A model generated the notes under the pieces. It was not told the DNA's origin. It saw only the letters and a list, made by a program, of their open reading frames with translations, and did not search any database. From assembly GCA_016550425.1 (NCBI GenBank), contig JABXGS010000183.1:1-28051 (forward strand): a stretch of 28,051 nt of DNA, given 5' to 3'. The stretch comes from an archaeon (lineage in GTDB: Archaea; Asgardarchaeota; Hermodarchaeia; Hermodarchaeales; Hermodarchaeaceae). Positions 8,376 to 17,310 of the stretch are shown piece after piece (position 1 is the first letter of the stretch; each line of letters begins with the position of its first letter). The position numbers and the translations under genes are program-made.

Positions 8376-9698
8376 ATGAAACATGTATTGGTTCTTGGTG
8401 CAGGGTTGGTTGCCCGTCCATACGTGAATTATATGCTTGACCATGACTACCAGGTCACTGTTGCGAGCCGAACCGTAAGCAAGGCTATGAATCTAATTGG
8501 AGATCACCCAAATGGTGAAGCTAGAGCCTTTGATATTAGTCGACAAGCAAAGGAACTCAAGAACCTGGTGAAACCTGCTGACCTTGTCGTATCTCTTCTT
8601 CCCTACACATTTCACGTTCAAGTCGCTCGCGAATGCCTGCGTCACAAAGTGAACATGGTCACGACCTCATATGTATCAGATGAGATGCGCACTTTGGATG
8701 GTCAAGCAAAACGAGCAGACGTTATCATCCTAAACGAGTGTGGGGTGGATCCAGGACAAGACCATATGTCTGCCATGAAAATCATTCATGAAGCCCAAGC
8801 TCAGGGAGGGAAAATCTTGGCATTTACCAGCTTCACTGGAGGATTACCTGCACCCGATGCAAATACTAACCCATTTGGTTACAAGCTTTCATGGAGTCCA
8901 CGTGGTGTCCTTTTAGCAGGACGAAATTCTGCCCTTTTCCAACGCGATGGCAAAAGAATCGAAATTCCAGCGGAAGAACTCTTCAACAGCTGTCATATCG
9001 AGTCTGTACCCGAACTTGGCGATTTTGAAGGGTACCCGAACCGTGATTCCCTTCAGTATATTGACATTTATGGTTTACAAGGCATCCAAACCATGTTACG
9101 TGGAACCCTTCGATATCCCGGCTGGTGTAAAACCATATACAATATTGGTAAACTAGGCTTATTAGACATAGAGGAACAACCCCTTCGTGACCTGACGTAC
9201 GCTCGATTTTTACGTCAATATCTCAAGTTGTCAGCTGGAGCCAACGTGAAAGAAGAGGTAGCAGCCCGACTCAAGCTTTCAGTTGACGATGAGGTAATAG
9301 AACGTTATGAATGGTTAGGACTCTTTGGAGATCATGACATTCCACTCACTCAAGGTGCACCTATTGATGTTCTCGTGTCCCTCTTTCAAGAAAAGCTGCA
9401 GTATGCCCCGGGTGAACGCGATATGATCGTAATGCAGCACCAGTTTACAATAGAACACTCTGATAATTCGCATGAAAAGGTGCGTTCAACACTTATTGAT
9501 TACGGGATTCCAAATGGCGATTCCTCCATGAGCCGTACCGTTGCTCTTCCTGCCGCGATTGCCTCTCACTTGATTCTAACCGGTGAGATACAACTGAAAG
9601 GCGTCCAGATTCCCATTGTGCCCAAACTCTATGAACCAATTCTCCAAGAGCTAGAAACTTTTGGTATTCATTTCAAGGAAGAATCCACAACAACCTAA
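8376..9698 (+). CDS. Saccharopine dehydrogenase (SDH half of AASS-type enzyme)
   Basis: 440 residues. It opens with a Rossmann strand and dinucleotide loop VLVLGAGLVARP (G8, G10, A13), like the SDH half of AASS and yeast Lys9. Further family features are VSLLPYTFH, NECGVDPGQDHM, and the substrate-domain segment FTGGLPAPDANTNPFGYK with LSWSPRGVL. The expected reaction splits saccharopine to glutamate and aminoadipate semialdehyde, or runs the reverse in fungal-type synthesis. The ATG at 8376 follows GAGGT by about 10 bases. It is co-oriented with the LKR gene, with 37 bases between, indicating an operon. No other saccharopine-pathway gene, such as the semialdehyde dehydrogenase, is visible nearby. 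Confidence 0.85.
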   Translation: MKHVLVLGAGLVARPYVNYMLDHDYQVTVASRTVSKAMNLIGDHPNGEARAFDISRQAKELKNLVKPADLVVSLLPYTFHVQVARECLRHKVNMVTTSYVSDEMRTLDGQAKRADVIILNECGVDPGQDHMSAMKIIHEAQAQGGKILAFTSFTGGLPAPDANTNPFGYKLSWSPRGVLLAGRNSALFQRDGKRIEIPAEELFNSCHIESVPELGDFEGYPNRDSLQYIDIYGLQGIQTMLRGTLRYPGWCKTIYNIGKLGLLDIEEQPLRDLTYARFLRQYLKLSAGANVKEEVAARLKLSVDDEVIERYEWLGLFGDHDIPLTQGAPIDVLVSLFQEKLQYAPGERDMIVMQHQFTIEHSDNSHEKVRSTLIDYGIPNGDSSMSRTVALPAAIASHLILTGEIQLKGVQIPIVPKLYEPILQELETFGIHFKEESTTT

Positions 9699-9776
9699 CT
9701 CCACTCAGTAGGCGTCAAGAACCTTTTAGTAGGCTTTCCACTCTTCCTAGATAACGGGAAGACGAGGTGTCCTTCA

Positions 9777-10769
9777 ATGGAACGAAAGACTTACTACATC
9801 GTTTTATTAGTCATGATTGGCTTTATCACCCTAGACGTCACATGGGCAATTCTCAACTATATTTTGCCAATGGTAATCTATGGATGGATTGATATCGTCC
9901 CAATCATACCGGGAAGTGGCGTCACAGATTGGCTTATCCTCTTCTATCTCCTGCCACTGCTGGCAATTCCATTTTACCTAGTAATGGCTGTTATTACCCC
10001 TCGATGGCTGGTTTTGCCCTTAAACCGAATCCTCAATCCAGGAAGTGAAGTCTACTACTATGGGGTCGACACCAAGAACCCCTCCGAGCTTTATACGATC
10101 TTTCGACGAGCGGTGTTCGCACTGCTCTTAACCTTTGGTCTCTCCTTAACCGTCGCTGCTTATTTTGGTGAACTTTTCATTTACTGGGTACCTGAATTAC
10201 CCTTGGTTGTAAATTCCTGGAACATCGCGGTCATAATTTTCCCCGTCGTGTTTGTTGCGTTAGGGGTTATTTTGCCCTCATCGTGGTTAATTGACGACAC
10301 GAAAATCCTTTTTCATAGCCAACCACCCAGTGGGTCCCAAGAACTCTTTAGTGCGGGACGAGTTCTCACTTATTTACTAGCTGGATATGCTGGAATATCG
10401 GTAATCGTTTTTTACGGTGGCATTATCTTCTACATCGGTTTAATATACTCAACGGCATCTGCAACAATCTGGCCCTGGGTCCCAGCCTGGTTTGTGGTCC
10501 TAATTACCTTACTCAACCCCTTCATCGTTATTTACATCCCTCTGTTAATGCTATTAGCCTACGACCGATATCTTCCTTGGCTCCAGAAACATCTCCGAGA
10601 CTACATGGATTCTCGTGGAACACAAGAATTGCGGCAGATGTGTGTGGTAGACGTAGATATTTCTGAATATCTCGGTTCAGATCAAATGGATGAACCTCTG
10701 CCAAGTGTATCACCTAGGGAAGGCGAAGAAAGTAGTAAAACCCACATAATTAGCAATGATGATAACTAA
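9777..10769 (+). CDS. Polytopic membrane protein, unknown function
   Basis: 330 residues with about six or seven hydrophobic segments: about 8-28, 55-78, 115-135, 148-170, 198-222, 235-255 and 258-275. A charged cytoplasmic-looking tail of about 55 residues follows. I do not recognise the family. The ATG at 9777 follows GAGGTG by seven bases, a good start. It is 78 bases downstream of the saccharopine dehydrogenase gene on the same strand and might share its transcript, but nothing in the sequence ties it to lysine metabolism. The acidic, serine-rich C-terminus is probably unstructured. Confidence 0.65.
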   Translation: MERKTYYIVLLVMIGFITLDVTWAILNYILPMVIYGWIDIVPIIPGSGVTDWLILFYLLPLLAIPFYLVMAVITPRWLVLPLNRILNPGSEVYYYGVDTKNPSELYTIFRRAVFALLLTFGLSLTVAAYFGELFIYWVPELPLVVNSWNIAVIIFPVVFVALGVILPSSWLIDDTKILFHSQPPSGSQELFSAGRVLTYLLAGYAGISVIVFYGGIIFYIGLIYSTASATIWPWVPAWFVVLITLLNPFIVIYIPLLMLLAYDRYLPWLQKHLRDYMDSRGTQELRQMCVVDVDISEYLGSDQMDEPLPSVSPREGEESSKTHIISNDDN

Positions 10770-10816
10770 TTCAGTGTCCGACAAAGCAATATGTACCTTT
10801 TATCGTACTATTCCGT

Positions 10817-11410
10817 ATGGATCCTATTCGCCTTTCAAAACAACTCGAATTTATTTCTGAAATTGACAAGCTAAAGCAAGTACTCCGTGAATCATGGCTT
10901 GTTGACGCCAGTCGTAAAGAAACAGATGCAGAACATTCCTGGCATATTACCGTCATGGCACTTTTGCTAAGTGAATATGCCAACCAACCCGATATCGATC
11001 GTTTCAAGGTACTGAAGATGCTACTTATTCATGATATTGTCGAAATCGATGCGGGAGACACTTTCATTTATGACAAAGAACATGCCAAAGACCAACATGA
11101 ACGAGAAACAAAAGCCGCTCATCGCCTCTTTGGATTACTCCCAACAGACCAACAAAACGAATTCCTCAATTTGTGGAAAGAATATGAGGCTCAAACCACA
11201 TCCGAAGCAAAATTTGCCAGGGCAATTGATTCCATGCAACCCCTTCTCCTCGCATACCTCAATGGTGGTTGTTCTTGGAGACTTCATTCCATAATCAAAC
11301 CCCAAGTCATCGAGACTAAGAAACACATGGGTCGCGGATCCAAATTGCTGTGGGAGTACACACAAGAAATACTTGAGGATGCAGTAAAAAAGGGAATCCT
11401 CAACGAATGA
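10817..11410 (+). CDS. HD-domain hydrolase (HDDC2/YfbR-like, probable 5'-deoxynucleotidase)
   Basis: 197 residues of the compact HD_3 type. The metal-binding residues appear in AEHSWH (H40), LLIHDIVEIDAGD (H72, D73) and FARAIDSMQP (Asp near residue 136). The AEHSWH plus HDIVEIDAGD layout is characteristic of the HDDC2/YfbR-like group, whose studied members dephosphorylate deoxynucleoside 5'-monophosphates with a divalent metal. Length and motif spacing are normal. The ATG at 10817 gives MDPIRLSKQLEF, the usual N-terminal helix. The gene lies between a membrane protein and a NIF3-like gene on the same strand. Soluble, cytoplasmic. The nucleotidase assignment is by family only. Confidence 0.85.
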   Translation: MDPIRLSKQLEFISEIDKLKQVLRESWLVDASRKETDAEHSWHITVMALLLSEYANQPDIDRFKVLKMLLIHDIVEIDAGDTFIYDKEHAKDQHERETKAAHRLFGLLPTDQQNEFLNLWKEYEAQTTSEAKFARAIDSMQPLLLAYLNGGCSWRLHSIIKPQVIETKKHMGRGSKLLWEYTQEILEDAVKKGILNE

Positions 11411-11489
11411 GTTATTTCTGCAAGGTTTGTAATTAGAGTTCTTTTTTGCATCCGAAAGATTCAAACTGTTCAAGGAATACAGCTAAGCC

Positions 11490-12443
11490 ATGAAACTTGG
11501 AGACATCTACCATCTAATAGTCGAAATGGGGAAAAAAGCCGATCCCCGTGGCGAAGAGAAAGTCCAGAAGGTCCTTGAGGCATCCAAAAAGAAGCTAGAG
11601 AAACTGGAAGGCAAGAAAAAAGACCTTGCCGACAAAGATGTCACTTGGAACCCGTACACAGATTGTCGTTTATTGTACGGAGAACCCGACCGAGAAATTA
11701 AAAGCCTCCTAGCCGGAATCGACATCACCCCCGGTGAAATCGTGCTTGCAGACCGACTTCGAGACAAGGGCAAACCCATCGATTTGGTCTTAGCCCATCA
11801 CCCACATGGCCTAGGCACTTCTCGACTCGATTTTGTTATGCGCCTCCAACCTGAACACTGGGCTAAAGTCGGCGTACCAATTGCTCAGGCTGAATCTGCG
11901 ATGGCGAAACGCCTCAAACAAGTCCACTGGGCAACAAAAGCCAGAAACCATACACAAACTATTGATGCTGCTCGATTGATCGATATGCCATTCATGTGTT
12001 CCCACACGCCAGCTGATTCACTAGGATATCAATACCTAACCAAGTTCCTCAAAGAAAAGAATCCAATTACCTTAGGGGATCTAGTCGATACGCTCCTTGA
12101 AATTCCTGAATACCAAGAAGCCGAGAAAGTAGGGGCAGGGCCTGAAATCCTCATTGGCAACCCTGAAGGAAGTGTAGGTGAAAAATTCGTATTCTTTACA
12201 GGTGGAACAAGCCCTGGACCGGAATCTATCCCCAAACTTGGCCGAGCAGGGGTTAGCACCATTATCACAATGCATTGGACAGATGAGCTCAAGAAAGAAA
12301 CCGAAAAAGAAGGCATCTATGTCGTCATCGCTGGGCATGATAGCTCCGATTCTATTGGGATGAATCTAATTCTCGACGAATTGGAAAAGAAAGGCATCAA
12401 ACCGTATGCATGCTCAGGTTTCTTCCGACACAAACGCTCATAA
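11490..12443 (+). CDS. NIF3-like metal-binding protein
   Basis: 317 residues. After a charged coiled N-terminal segment (about 12-48) comes a NIF3-like core: GIDITPGEIVLADR followed by DLVLAHHP (H103, H104). The C-terminal part carries VVIAGHDSSDSIGMN (H283), the position where NIF3 proteins supply the second metal site. NIF3/YbgI proteins bind two metals and form toroidal hexamers; some relatives act as GTP cyclohydrolases, but general function is unsettled. At about 317 residues it is slightly longer than the common 250-280 because of the N-terminal extension. The ATG at 11490 begins MKLGDIYHLI. It is co-directional with the HD hydrolase 79 bases upstream and converges with the MFS transporter. 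Confidence 0.75.
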   Translation: MKLGDIYHLIVEMGKKADPRGEEKVQKVLEASKKKLEKLEGKKKDLADKDVTWNPYTDCRLLYGEPDREIKSLLAGIDITPGEIVLADRLRDKGKPIDLVLAHHPHGLGTSRLDFVMRLQPEHWAKVGVPIAQAESAMAKRLKQVHWATKARNHTQTIDAARLIDMPFMCSHTPADSLGYQYLTKFLKEKNPITLGDLVDTLLEIPEYQEAEKVGAGPEILIGNPEGSVGEKFVFFTGGTSPGPESIPKLGRAGVSTIITMHWTDELKKETEKEGIYVVIAGHDSSDSIGMNLILDELEKKGIKPYACSGFFRHKRS

Positions 12444-12511
12444 CTTTTACTTTTGAATAAAGATGTTTGGGTATTCGCTGAGAAGAAGCTGAGGTGTGCG
12501 CCTCTGATTAA

Positions 12512-12555
12512 GACAAATAAAAGAAGGGAGCCGGTGAACGAAGGGTCCAACCGGC
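12512..12555 (-). terminator. Probable terminator of the MFS transporter gene
   Basis: Read on the minus strand, downstream of the transporter stop, arms GCCGGT and ACCGGC (12550-12555 and 12530-12535) form a 6-bp GC-rich stem with a 14-base loop. It is followed by a pyrimidine-rich run ending in CTTCTTTTATTTG (to about 12512). The position, about 20 bases after the stop, and the T-rich tail support termination. Confidence 0.5.
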
Positions 12556-12574
12556 ACGAGTTCGCTGTGTTTGG

Positions 12575-13807
12575 CTACTTCTCTTTGTCAATGACTTCCA
12601 GTACTTTGCCTTTGGTTTCATAGGGCTTCGTAAGGAATGAGAGCAATGGAAAGATCATGAAAACTCCTGCTACCATCCAGAAGATCATCCAATTATTGAC
12701 AAAGACAGAGAGCAGGACAAAAGCGATGAGTGGAGCCAGGACATAGCCCAGTCGTGAAGCCGTGACGGCAATACCAACGCTTGAGGACCGCACCTTCGTC
12801 GGGAAGATTTCAGTCACGTAGGTGTAAATCCAAGCGAGGACCATCGCCATGAAGAAGTAAACACCCCAGAAGAATGCGGGTAACGAGAAGAGACCTAATC
12901 CAAAGAAGCACACAATTGAGCCAATTGTTCCAAGAACCAGTGTATGGTTACGTCCAACTCGCTCCAGCAAAATACCAGAGATAATTGCACTTAGTGGGAG
13001 CATGAGGCCACCAATGGTAAGAATTGTATTCCACTCTGCAGGTGTCAGAAAGGTTAGGAAAAAGACACCAGACCAAGTTGTTCCGAGTTTGAAGGCGATT
13101 GTCCACATTAGGTATACTAGAGAGGCAATGCCCACATAGAGGAGGTCTCTCCGACCCATGGATCTAATTGCTTCCATGACTCCGAGGCGTTTTTCTCCGC
13201 GTCCCTCTTTAACCTCTTTCCAGCGGAAAGTTTCTTGCATGAAGATCCAAAAAATAAGCAGGACAATCATGAAGATTGCCATTATTCCATAGCCCCATCG
13301 CCAGCCTAAGAGATCGATGATGTCTGATCCGATGAGAGCATAAAGCGGAATAACGCTGATTAGGAATGCAATACTTGAATAGTATCCCCGACGCTTGGCA
13401 GGGGATTCTTCAGCAATTGGCACTTCCCAGAGATTTGATGTGGTGCCCATGATAGCGATTGAATAGAGAAAGATGAAGATGAGGAAATTAGTGAAGTTAG
13501 CCAGACTTGGTACAAAGAGAATAAGTCCTGCAGGAATCCCCATGACCAGTATCAGGGAGAGAATTCCATATTTACGGCCAAAAGAATCGGAGAACCATCC
13601 GATGAAGAACACTAGAAAGACGATGACACCAAAGATGCCTTGCCACAATCCAAAGATCTGAGGCTCAAGAGCTAAGCCTGCTTCAGCGATGATGTAGGGG
13701 GCAGCATAGCTTTCGATTAATGAAATCCAGACATCGAGTTGGCCAACAAGCCCCATGAATAGGACAAGGAAGATTAGGTAATTACGAGACCGTTCGGTTT
13801 CAGCCAT
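12575..13807 (-). CDS. Major facilitator superfamily transporter (sugar-porter-like)
   Basis: 410 residues with about twelve membrane helices. The loop after helix 2 has the MFS motif A, GWFSDSFGRKYG (about 70-81). The loop after helix 4 contains AEESPAKRRG, a form common in sugar/metabolite:H+ symporters. The equivalent loop in the second half has GILLERVGRN, and EIFPTKVRSSSVG near helix 10 resembles the sugar-porter EIFPTRVRG signature. Length is normal. The substrate is unknown. The ATG at 13807 follows GAGGG by seven bases, and an excellent TATA box lies 39-48 bases upstream. It is transcribed alone, converging with the NIF3-like gene. Confidence 0.85.
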   Translation of the reverse strand: MAETERSRNYLIFLVLFMGLVGQLDVWISLIESYAAPYIIAEAGLALEPQIFGLWQGIFGVIVFLVFFIGWFSDSFGRKYGILSLILVMGIPAGLILFVPSLANFTNFLIFIFLYSIAIMGTTSNLWEVPIAEESPAKRRGYYSSIAFLISVIPLYALIGSDIIDLLGWRWGYGIMAIFMIVLLIFWIFMQETFRWKEVKEGRGEKRLGVMEAIRSMGRRDLLYVGIASLVYLMWTIAFKLGTTWSGVFFLTFLTPAEWNTILTIGGLMLPLSAIISGILLERVGRNHTLVLGTIGSIVCFFGLGLFSLPAFFWGVYFFMAMVLAWIYTYVTEIFPTKVRSSSVGIAVTASRLGYVLAPLIAFVLLSVFVNNWMIFWMVAGVFMIFPLLSFLTKPYETKGKVLEVIDKEK

Positions 13808-13845
13808 TTTTGGTCCCTCGTAATCTCTCTTTTTGCCCTGTCTTG

Positions 13846-13855
13846 TTATATAAAG
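13846..13855 (-). promoter_or_regulatory. Archaeal TATA box of the MFS transporter gene
   Basis: On the minus strand the sequence reads CTTTATATAA, an almost ideal archaeal TATA element. Transcription would start about 25 bases downstream (around 13822-13825), leaving a short leader of about 17 bases that contains the GAGGG ribosome binding site of the ATG at 13807. Confidence 0.6.
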
Positions 13856-13938
13856 GCAGTATGTATTCGATTTGAGGGTATGCTCTCATCGGGTTTAGTA
13901 ATCCTAAATTTTCCCTGGAGAGCCAAAATCTGGAGTGG

Positions 13939-14427
13939 TTACAGGGCGGCTCCGCAACGCCAGCAGAATCGGTCATCAGCACCAGTTGTGTCTGCACCGC
14001 AGTGGGGGCACCGAGTTATCACCTTGACCGTTGGGCGTGGAGGCGGGGTTGGAGCTGGAACATACCCACGATAAGCGGATGGGGTGGGTGCAATTGCACC
14101 GGCAATTAGCGCAAGGAGCCCTGGAATGAAGCCTATCGTCAGTAAAGCAATTATTCCAGATACGATTAACCCTGTTTTGTGCTCACCGGGGAATTGTCGC
14201 CAGTTAAACCATAACACCGCGAAGATGAGGCCAATCCCGCCCATTATGGGGAAGATGAGAAAAAGCCCCAAAAATGCGCCCATAACCATCATAATCATGG
14301 GATCAATCATCAGGGGTAGAAAGAGGAGGACCATGAAGCAACCCATGCCAATCATGACAAGGCTGAAAATAAGTTGAAGAATACCAGCGATTAATGAAAG
14401 TGTAGAAGCGGTTTCTGCATCACCCAT
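13939..14427 (-). CDS. Membrane protein with C-terminal zinc ribbon
   Basis: 162 residues. Hydrophobic helices occupy about 10-40, 43-75 and 86-115, followed by a Pro-rich linker and a C-terminal zinc ribbon with CPHCG (C140, C143) and FCWRCGA (C155, C158). This helices-plus-CxxC...CxxC layout is common in archaeal and Firmicute DUF-type membrane proteins; the zinc ribbon is expected on the cytoplasmic side. Function is unknown. The ATG at 14427 gives MGDAETAST. It precedes the MFS gene by about 130 bases on the same strand, but that gene has its own TATA box between them. Confidence 0.75.
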   Translation of the reverse strand: MGDAETASTLSLIAGILQLIFSLVMIGMGCFMVLLFLPLMIDPMIMMVMGAFLGLFLIFPIMGGIGLIFAVLWFNWRQFPGEHKTGLIVSGIIALLTIGFIPGLLALIAGAIAPTPSAYRGYVPAPTPPPRPTVKVITRCPHCGADTTGADDRFCWRCGAAL

Positions 14428-14502
14428 TCACATCACATCTCCAATGTGAGATTCCGTGATACCCTAGAAAATTCATCCTTTTTAGTTATTGGAAAGTGAC
14501 AA

Positions 14503-15381
14503 TTAACTAAGAGGAGTAAAAGGTTGGCGCTTCTCGAGCAGCACTAACTCTGTTGCAAATGTATTTCGTTTTAATCCAGGGATTTTCTGACCTGCCTGAT
14601 AGGGTGATGAGTGAAAACATAATACGCCTTGGGCTTTAACATCTTTTGCAGCCTGCAATTGATGCGAGAGCGCAGAATGAAAAGACCCCTCATCTAAGGC
14701 ATAGATGGTTGAAACCCACATCAGTGCTCCATGAAAAAGCTGTTGAAATCCCATGGACAACGCTCCTATTGTATCATTCCTTGCGATTTTCCAAAATTGA
14801 AATTGCGTCTCCATGGCTTCGAGAAGCATTTTCGAAAAATCGAAGCAATGCCAATTATAGGTAATGATTCCCTCTGGAATCAACTTCGGATACTTTCTGA
14901 GAATAGCATATGCTTCATCAGCCGAACATGCCTTCACAGGAACTCTGGAGTGCTTCCATCGGATTCCACGATAATTACCTTTCCAGAACAGCTTCATCTG
15001 GAGCACTTGACGCATTTTAAGCCGAGTGGCAATTTTATGGGTCGCTTCGTTTTCCACGGTGGTGGCGAGTCGTAAACGGTTCACCCCAAGCGTTTCAGCC
15101 TTTGCGATCAAACCCTGCGTCATAACCCAAGCGAAGCCCCGCTTTCGGTATCGCCAATGGACTCGCATATGCTCAAGCCAGCCTGTTTTCCCCTCATCAA
15201 TGACGTTGATGTTCGCAAAGGCGACAACCCGATTCCTGTACTCCAACACATACAGGTAGGAGCTTGGATTCGCCAGCAATTCATCCAGTTCATACGGAAG
15301 CTGATCATACCCGCCCCAAGTATGCTTTGAGATTTCAAGCAGGGTTTCCCGATCCGATGACTGAAATGAGCGAATTTGCAT
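14503..15381 (-). CDS. GNAT-family N-acetyltransferase with C-terminal extension
   Basis: 292 residues. The first 120 form a GNAT domain: IRSFQSSDRETLLEI, the motif-B-side segment WLEHMRVHWRYRKRGFA (acetyl-CoA pyrophosphate loop, about 68-84) and ENEATHKIATRLKM. The remaining 170 residues form a second domain that I cannot assign with certainty; the layout recalls NAT16/histidine N-acetyltransferase-like proteins, which also carry a GNAT domain plus a long C-terminal part. The acceptor substrate is therefore unknown. The ATG at 15381 begins MQIRSFQ. The flavodoxin gene lies 45 bases upstream on the same strand, so the two are likely co-transcribed. Confidence 0.75.
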   Translation of the reverse strand: MQIRSFQSSDRETLLEISKHTWGGYDQLPYELDELLANPSSYLYVLEYRNRVVAFANINVIDEGKTGWLEHMRVHWRYRKRGFAWVMTQGLIAKAETLGVNRLRLATTVENEATHKIATRLKMRQVLQMKLFWKGNYRGIRWKHSRVPVKACSADEAYAILRKYPKLIPEGIITYNWHCFDFSKMLLEAMETQFQFWKIARNDTIGALSMGFQQLFHGALMWVSTIYALDEGSFHSALSHQLQAAKDVKAQGVLCFHSSPYQAGQKIPGLKRNTFATELVLLEKRQPFTPLS

Positions 15382-15426
15382 CGTTGTTCAAATCCATAGT
15401 TAATTTTGGAGTCAGGATCTGAGTGA

Positions 15427-15984
15427 TTAAGCACGAGCCTTCTGAGCTAGTTCTTTCGTCCATACTCGGATAACGTCCCAATCCCTAGTATCATAAGTAC
15501 CATCCTTTTTTTCAAATCCCGCATTTTCAAACTTTCTCCATAATTGTCCAACAGTCTTTTTCGTCATCCACCCCATATCATCATAGTGAAAAACGCCACC
15601 AAAAATCGCCATATTAACCGGATTCAAAGCATACTTACTGGCTTTTTCTTCGAGGTTTTTCTTCCAAGCTTTTTCCATTTCTTCAATGTTCCCTTCGTGT
15701 TCATAGATTGCTTGAATGGCTGAAGAGATGAAGATAGCCACTTTTTTCGTTGTTATTTCTTTTTGAAAATTATTTAGAAATTGCTCTGGCTCTTTGATCC
15801 ATTTACCCATTTTTATGCCACTGCCAACCACAATCAGCTGATATTCAGTGATGTCTTTCACTTTCTCTTTCGTAGAGTTAACAATTCGAACATCAAAGCC
15901 TTCTTCACGAAGCACTTTACCGATTTCTTCAGAAGTTCCTGCAGTTGCGCCATAACGAGTTCCATATACAATCAACGCTTTCAT
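15427..15984 (-). CDS. Flavodoxin-domain protein (HemG-like/flavodoxin-5)
   Basis: 185 residues, a single flavodoxin domain. The FMN phosphate-binding loop YGTRYGATAGTSEEI occupies residues 7-21. IVVGSGIKMGKW follows at about 51-62, and a central AIFISSA strand marks the flavodoxin-5 branch that includes the HemG-type protoporphyrinogen oxidases. It would be a cytoplasmic FMN redox protein; a role in haem synthesis is only one possibility, since many archaeal members have other partners. The ATG at 15984 begins MKALIVYG. The gene heads a likely two-gene unit with the GNAT acetyltransferase. Confidence 0.8.
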   Translation of the reverse strand: MKALIVYGTRYGATAGTSEEIGKVLREEGFDVRIVNSTKEKVKDITEYQLIVVGSGIKMGKWIKEPEQFLNNFQKEITTKKVAIFISSAIQAIYEHEGNIEEMEKAWKKNLEEKASKYALNPVNMAIFGGVFHYDDMGWMTKKTVGQLWRKFENAGFEKKDGTYDTRDWDVIRVWTKELAQKARA

Positions 15985-16177
15985 GATGAAAGCCCACGTT
16001 TGACAATCAGTTAATCCCTCGATTTAAGTGATGGTCTTTTTAACCTACTTTAATTTGGGGAACTAGGTTGCGTTCTGATTTTTGAACAGCGGTTCCTTTG
16101 ATGTTCAAAACCTTAGAATATTATGCGATGCTCAAATAGTATCATGCGTAGTGACTTTGCAACCGAAGTGGTTCGCT

Positions 16178-16696
16178 ATGCAAAGAAAAAACAAACTAAT
16201 TGCTACCATTACGTTGGTAGCAGTTGTTACTACAAGTCTTTTCGCTGCAGGTTTGATAACGTTTGTGAATCAACCTGACCTCATTTTGACCGGGACATTA
16301 TATTTCAATGATTCAGGAGAGCATCATGGCGGGTTTGAAATGGCCATGCAATGGAACGTCACCCTATTTCTCAAGGAAAATTACGGACAATTAGTTGTCA
16401 CACCAGAGCCGGGATATAGTTGCAACGATGTACTGTTAAAATGGAGTTATGCCATCGTTGGATTCCAAGTTTCGGAGCAAAGCATCGCATTGACCATCGA
16501 TGGTCATCCAGTCGTCTTAGAATATGTAGACAATGACACCATATGGAACAAATATCATCACCTGTACATTAGTGCTACACCGGATTTCTCACCAACGATT
16601 TTCCCTGGGTTTCTGAGCCATTATTATGTTGAGTTGCGGTTAGCCCCACCTCCCATGGCGTTGCGTTACCCACCCATTCAGTGCCCTATTTTGTGA
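16178..16696 (+). CDS. Small secreted or membrane-tethered protein, unknown
   Basis: 172 residues from the ATG at 16178. A TTG at 16082 would add 32 residues ahead of the signal peptide, so the ATG is preferred. The N-terminus MQRKNKLIATITLVAVV is a typical signal or anchor (hydrophobic about 7-28). The rest is beta-rich with aromatic residues and N-x-T sequons and no second membrane helix. I recognise no domain. The 3' end overlaps the convergent archaemetzincin gene by 19 bases, so the last few residues (PPIQCPIL) are read opposite the end of that gene. Confidence 0.5.
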   Translation: MQRKNKLIATITLVAVVTTSLFAAGLITFVNQPDLILTGTLYFNDSGEHHGGFEMAMQWNVTLFLKENYGQLVVTPEPGYSCNDVLLKWSYAIVGFQVSEQSIALTIDGHPVVLEYVDNDTIWNKYHHLYISATPDFSPTIFPGFLSHYYVELRLAPPPMALRYPPIQCPIL

Positions 16697-17205
16697 TAAC
16701 ATTTCTCACAGTATGTAGCGGGCTTCTGATCAGTATCAGCAAGCGTGTTGGAAAATCGCATGACACAGTAATTATCGCAATGTCCGAGGCCAAGCACGTG
16801 TCCGAGTTCATGTACCGCCTCAATTAGAATACGCTGAAAATATAGTGCGTTATCAGAGGGTTGTTGATAAAAGCCAGGTCGAAGCCGTGGAAGTGCCACA
16901 AGGGCATTCCCCCCAAGCTGTGCAAGCCCGAAGATGAAATTTAGTCGTGGAACAAAAAGATCGTGATTCACTAAAGCTAGACCGTGCAAAGTGGGTGGTA
17001 CAAAGTCATCAAGAATTTTGAGAAAGGGACCCGCCAAATATTGACGACGATGTGAATCATAGCCTTCTTCAGAAAGTGGGAGTAAATCTGGATGTACACT
17101 TACTGGCACGAACAGGGAGGAATATTGATCATCGAGCATCTTCTTGAGTCCGACCAACAGATTTCGAGGGGTGTTGGTAAACCCATAAATTCGGAGTCCA
17201 ACCAC
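16678..17205 (-). CDS. amzA: Archaemetzincin (zinc metalloprotease)
   Basis: 175 residues carrying the complete archaemetzincin signature: HELGHVLGLGH (H132, E133, H136, H142) followed by CDNYCVM (C143, C147 and the Met-turn Met149) and the later Cys pair CEKC (C166, C169). The four cysteines would hold the structural zinc. This family of about 180-residue cytoplasmic proteases is nearly universal in archaea, and physiological substrates are not known. The start is GTG at 17205, with GGTGA five bases upstream, a strong archaeal ribosome binding site. The 3' end overlaps the small secreted-protein gene on the other strand by 19 bases. Confidence 0.95.
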   Translation of the reverse strand: MVGLRIYGFTNTPRNLLVGLKKMLDDQYSSLFVPVSVHPDLLPLSEEGYDSHRRQYLAGPFLKILDDFVPPTLHGLALVNHDLFVPRLNFIFGLAQLGGNALVALPRLRPGFYQQPSDNALYFQRILIEAVHELGHVLGLGHCDNYCVMRFSNTLADTDQKPATYCEKCYHKIGH

Positions 17206-17310
17206 TCAGTTCACCAACAGAGGTACACGCGATTAATCATTTAGTCAAAACAATCTAGTCCCATAATAACACTACTGAATGGAAACAAAAAGAGACTAAG
17301 AGGAATTAAC

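Noticed and set aside
13800..13997. 65-residue minus-strand frame between the MFS and zinc-ribbon membrane genes
   Set aside because: It overlaps the zinc-ribbon coding end and spans the MFS TATA box; no motif.
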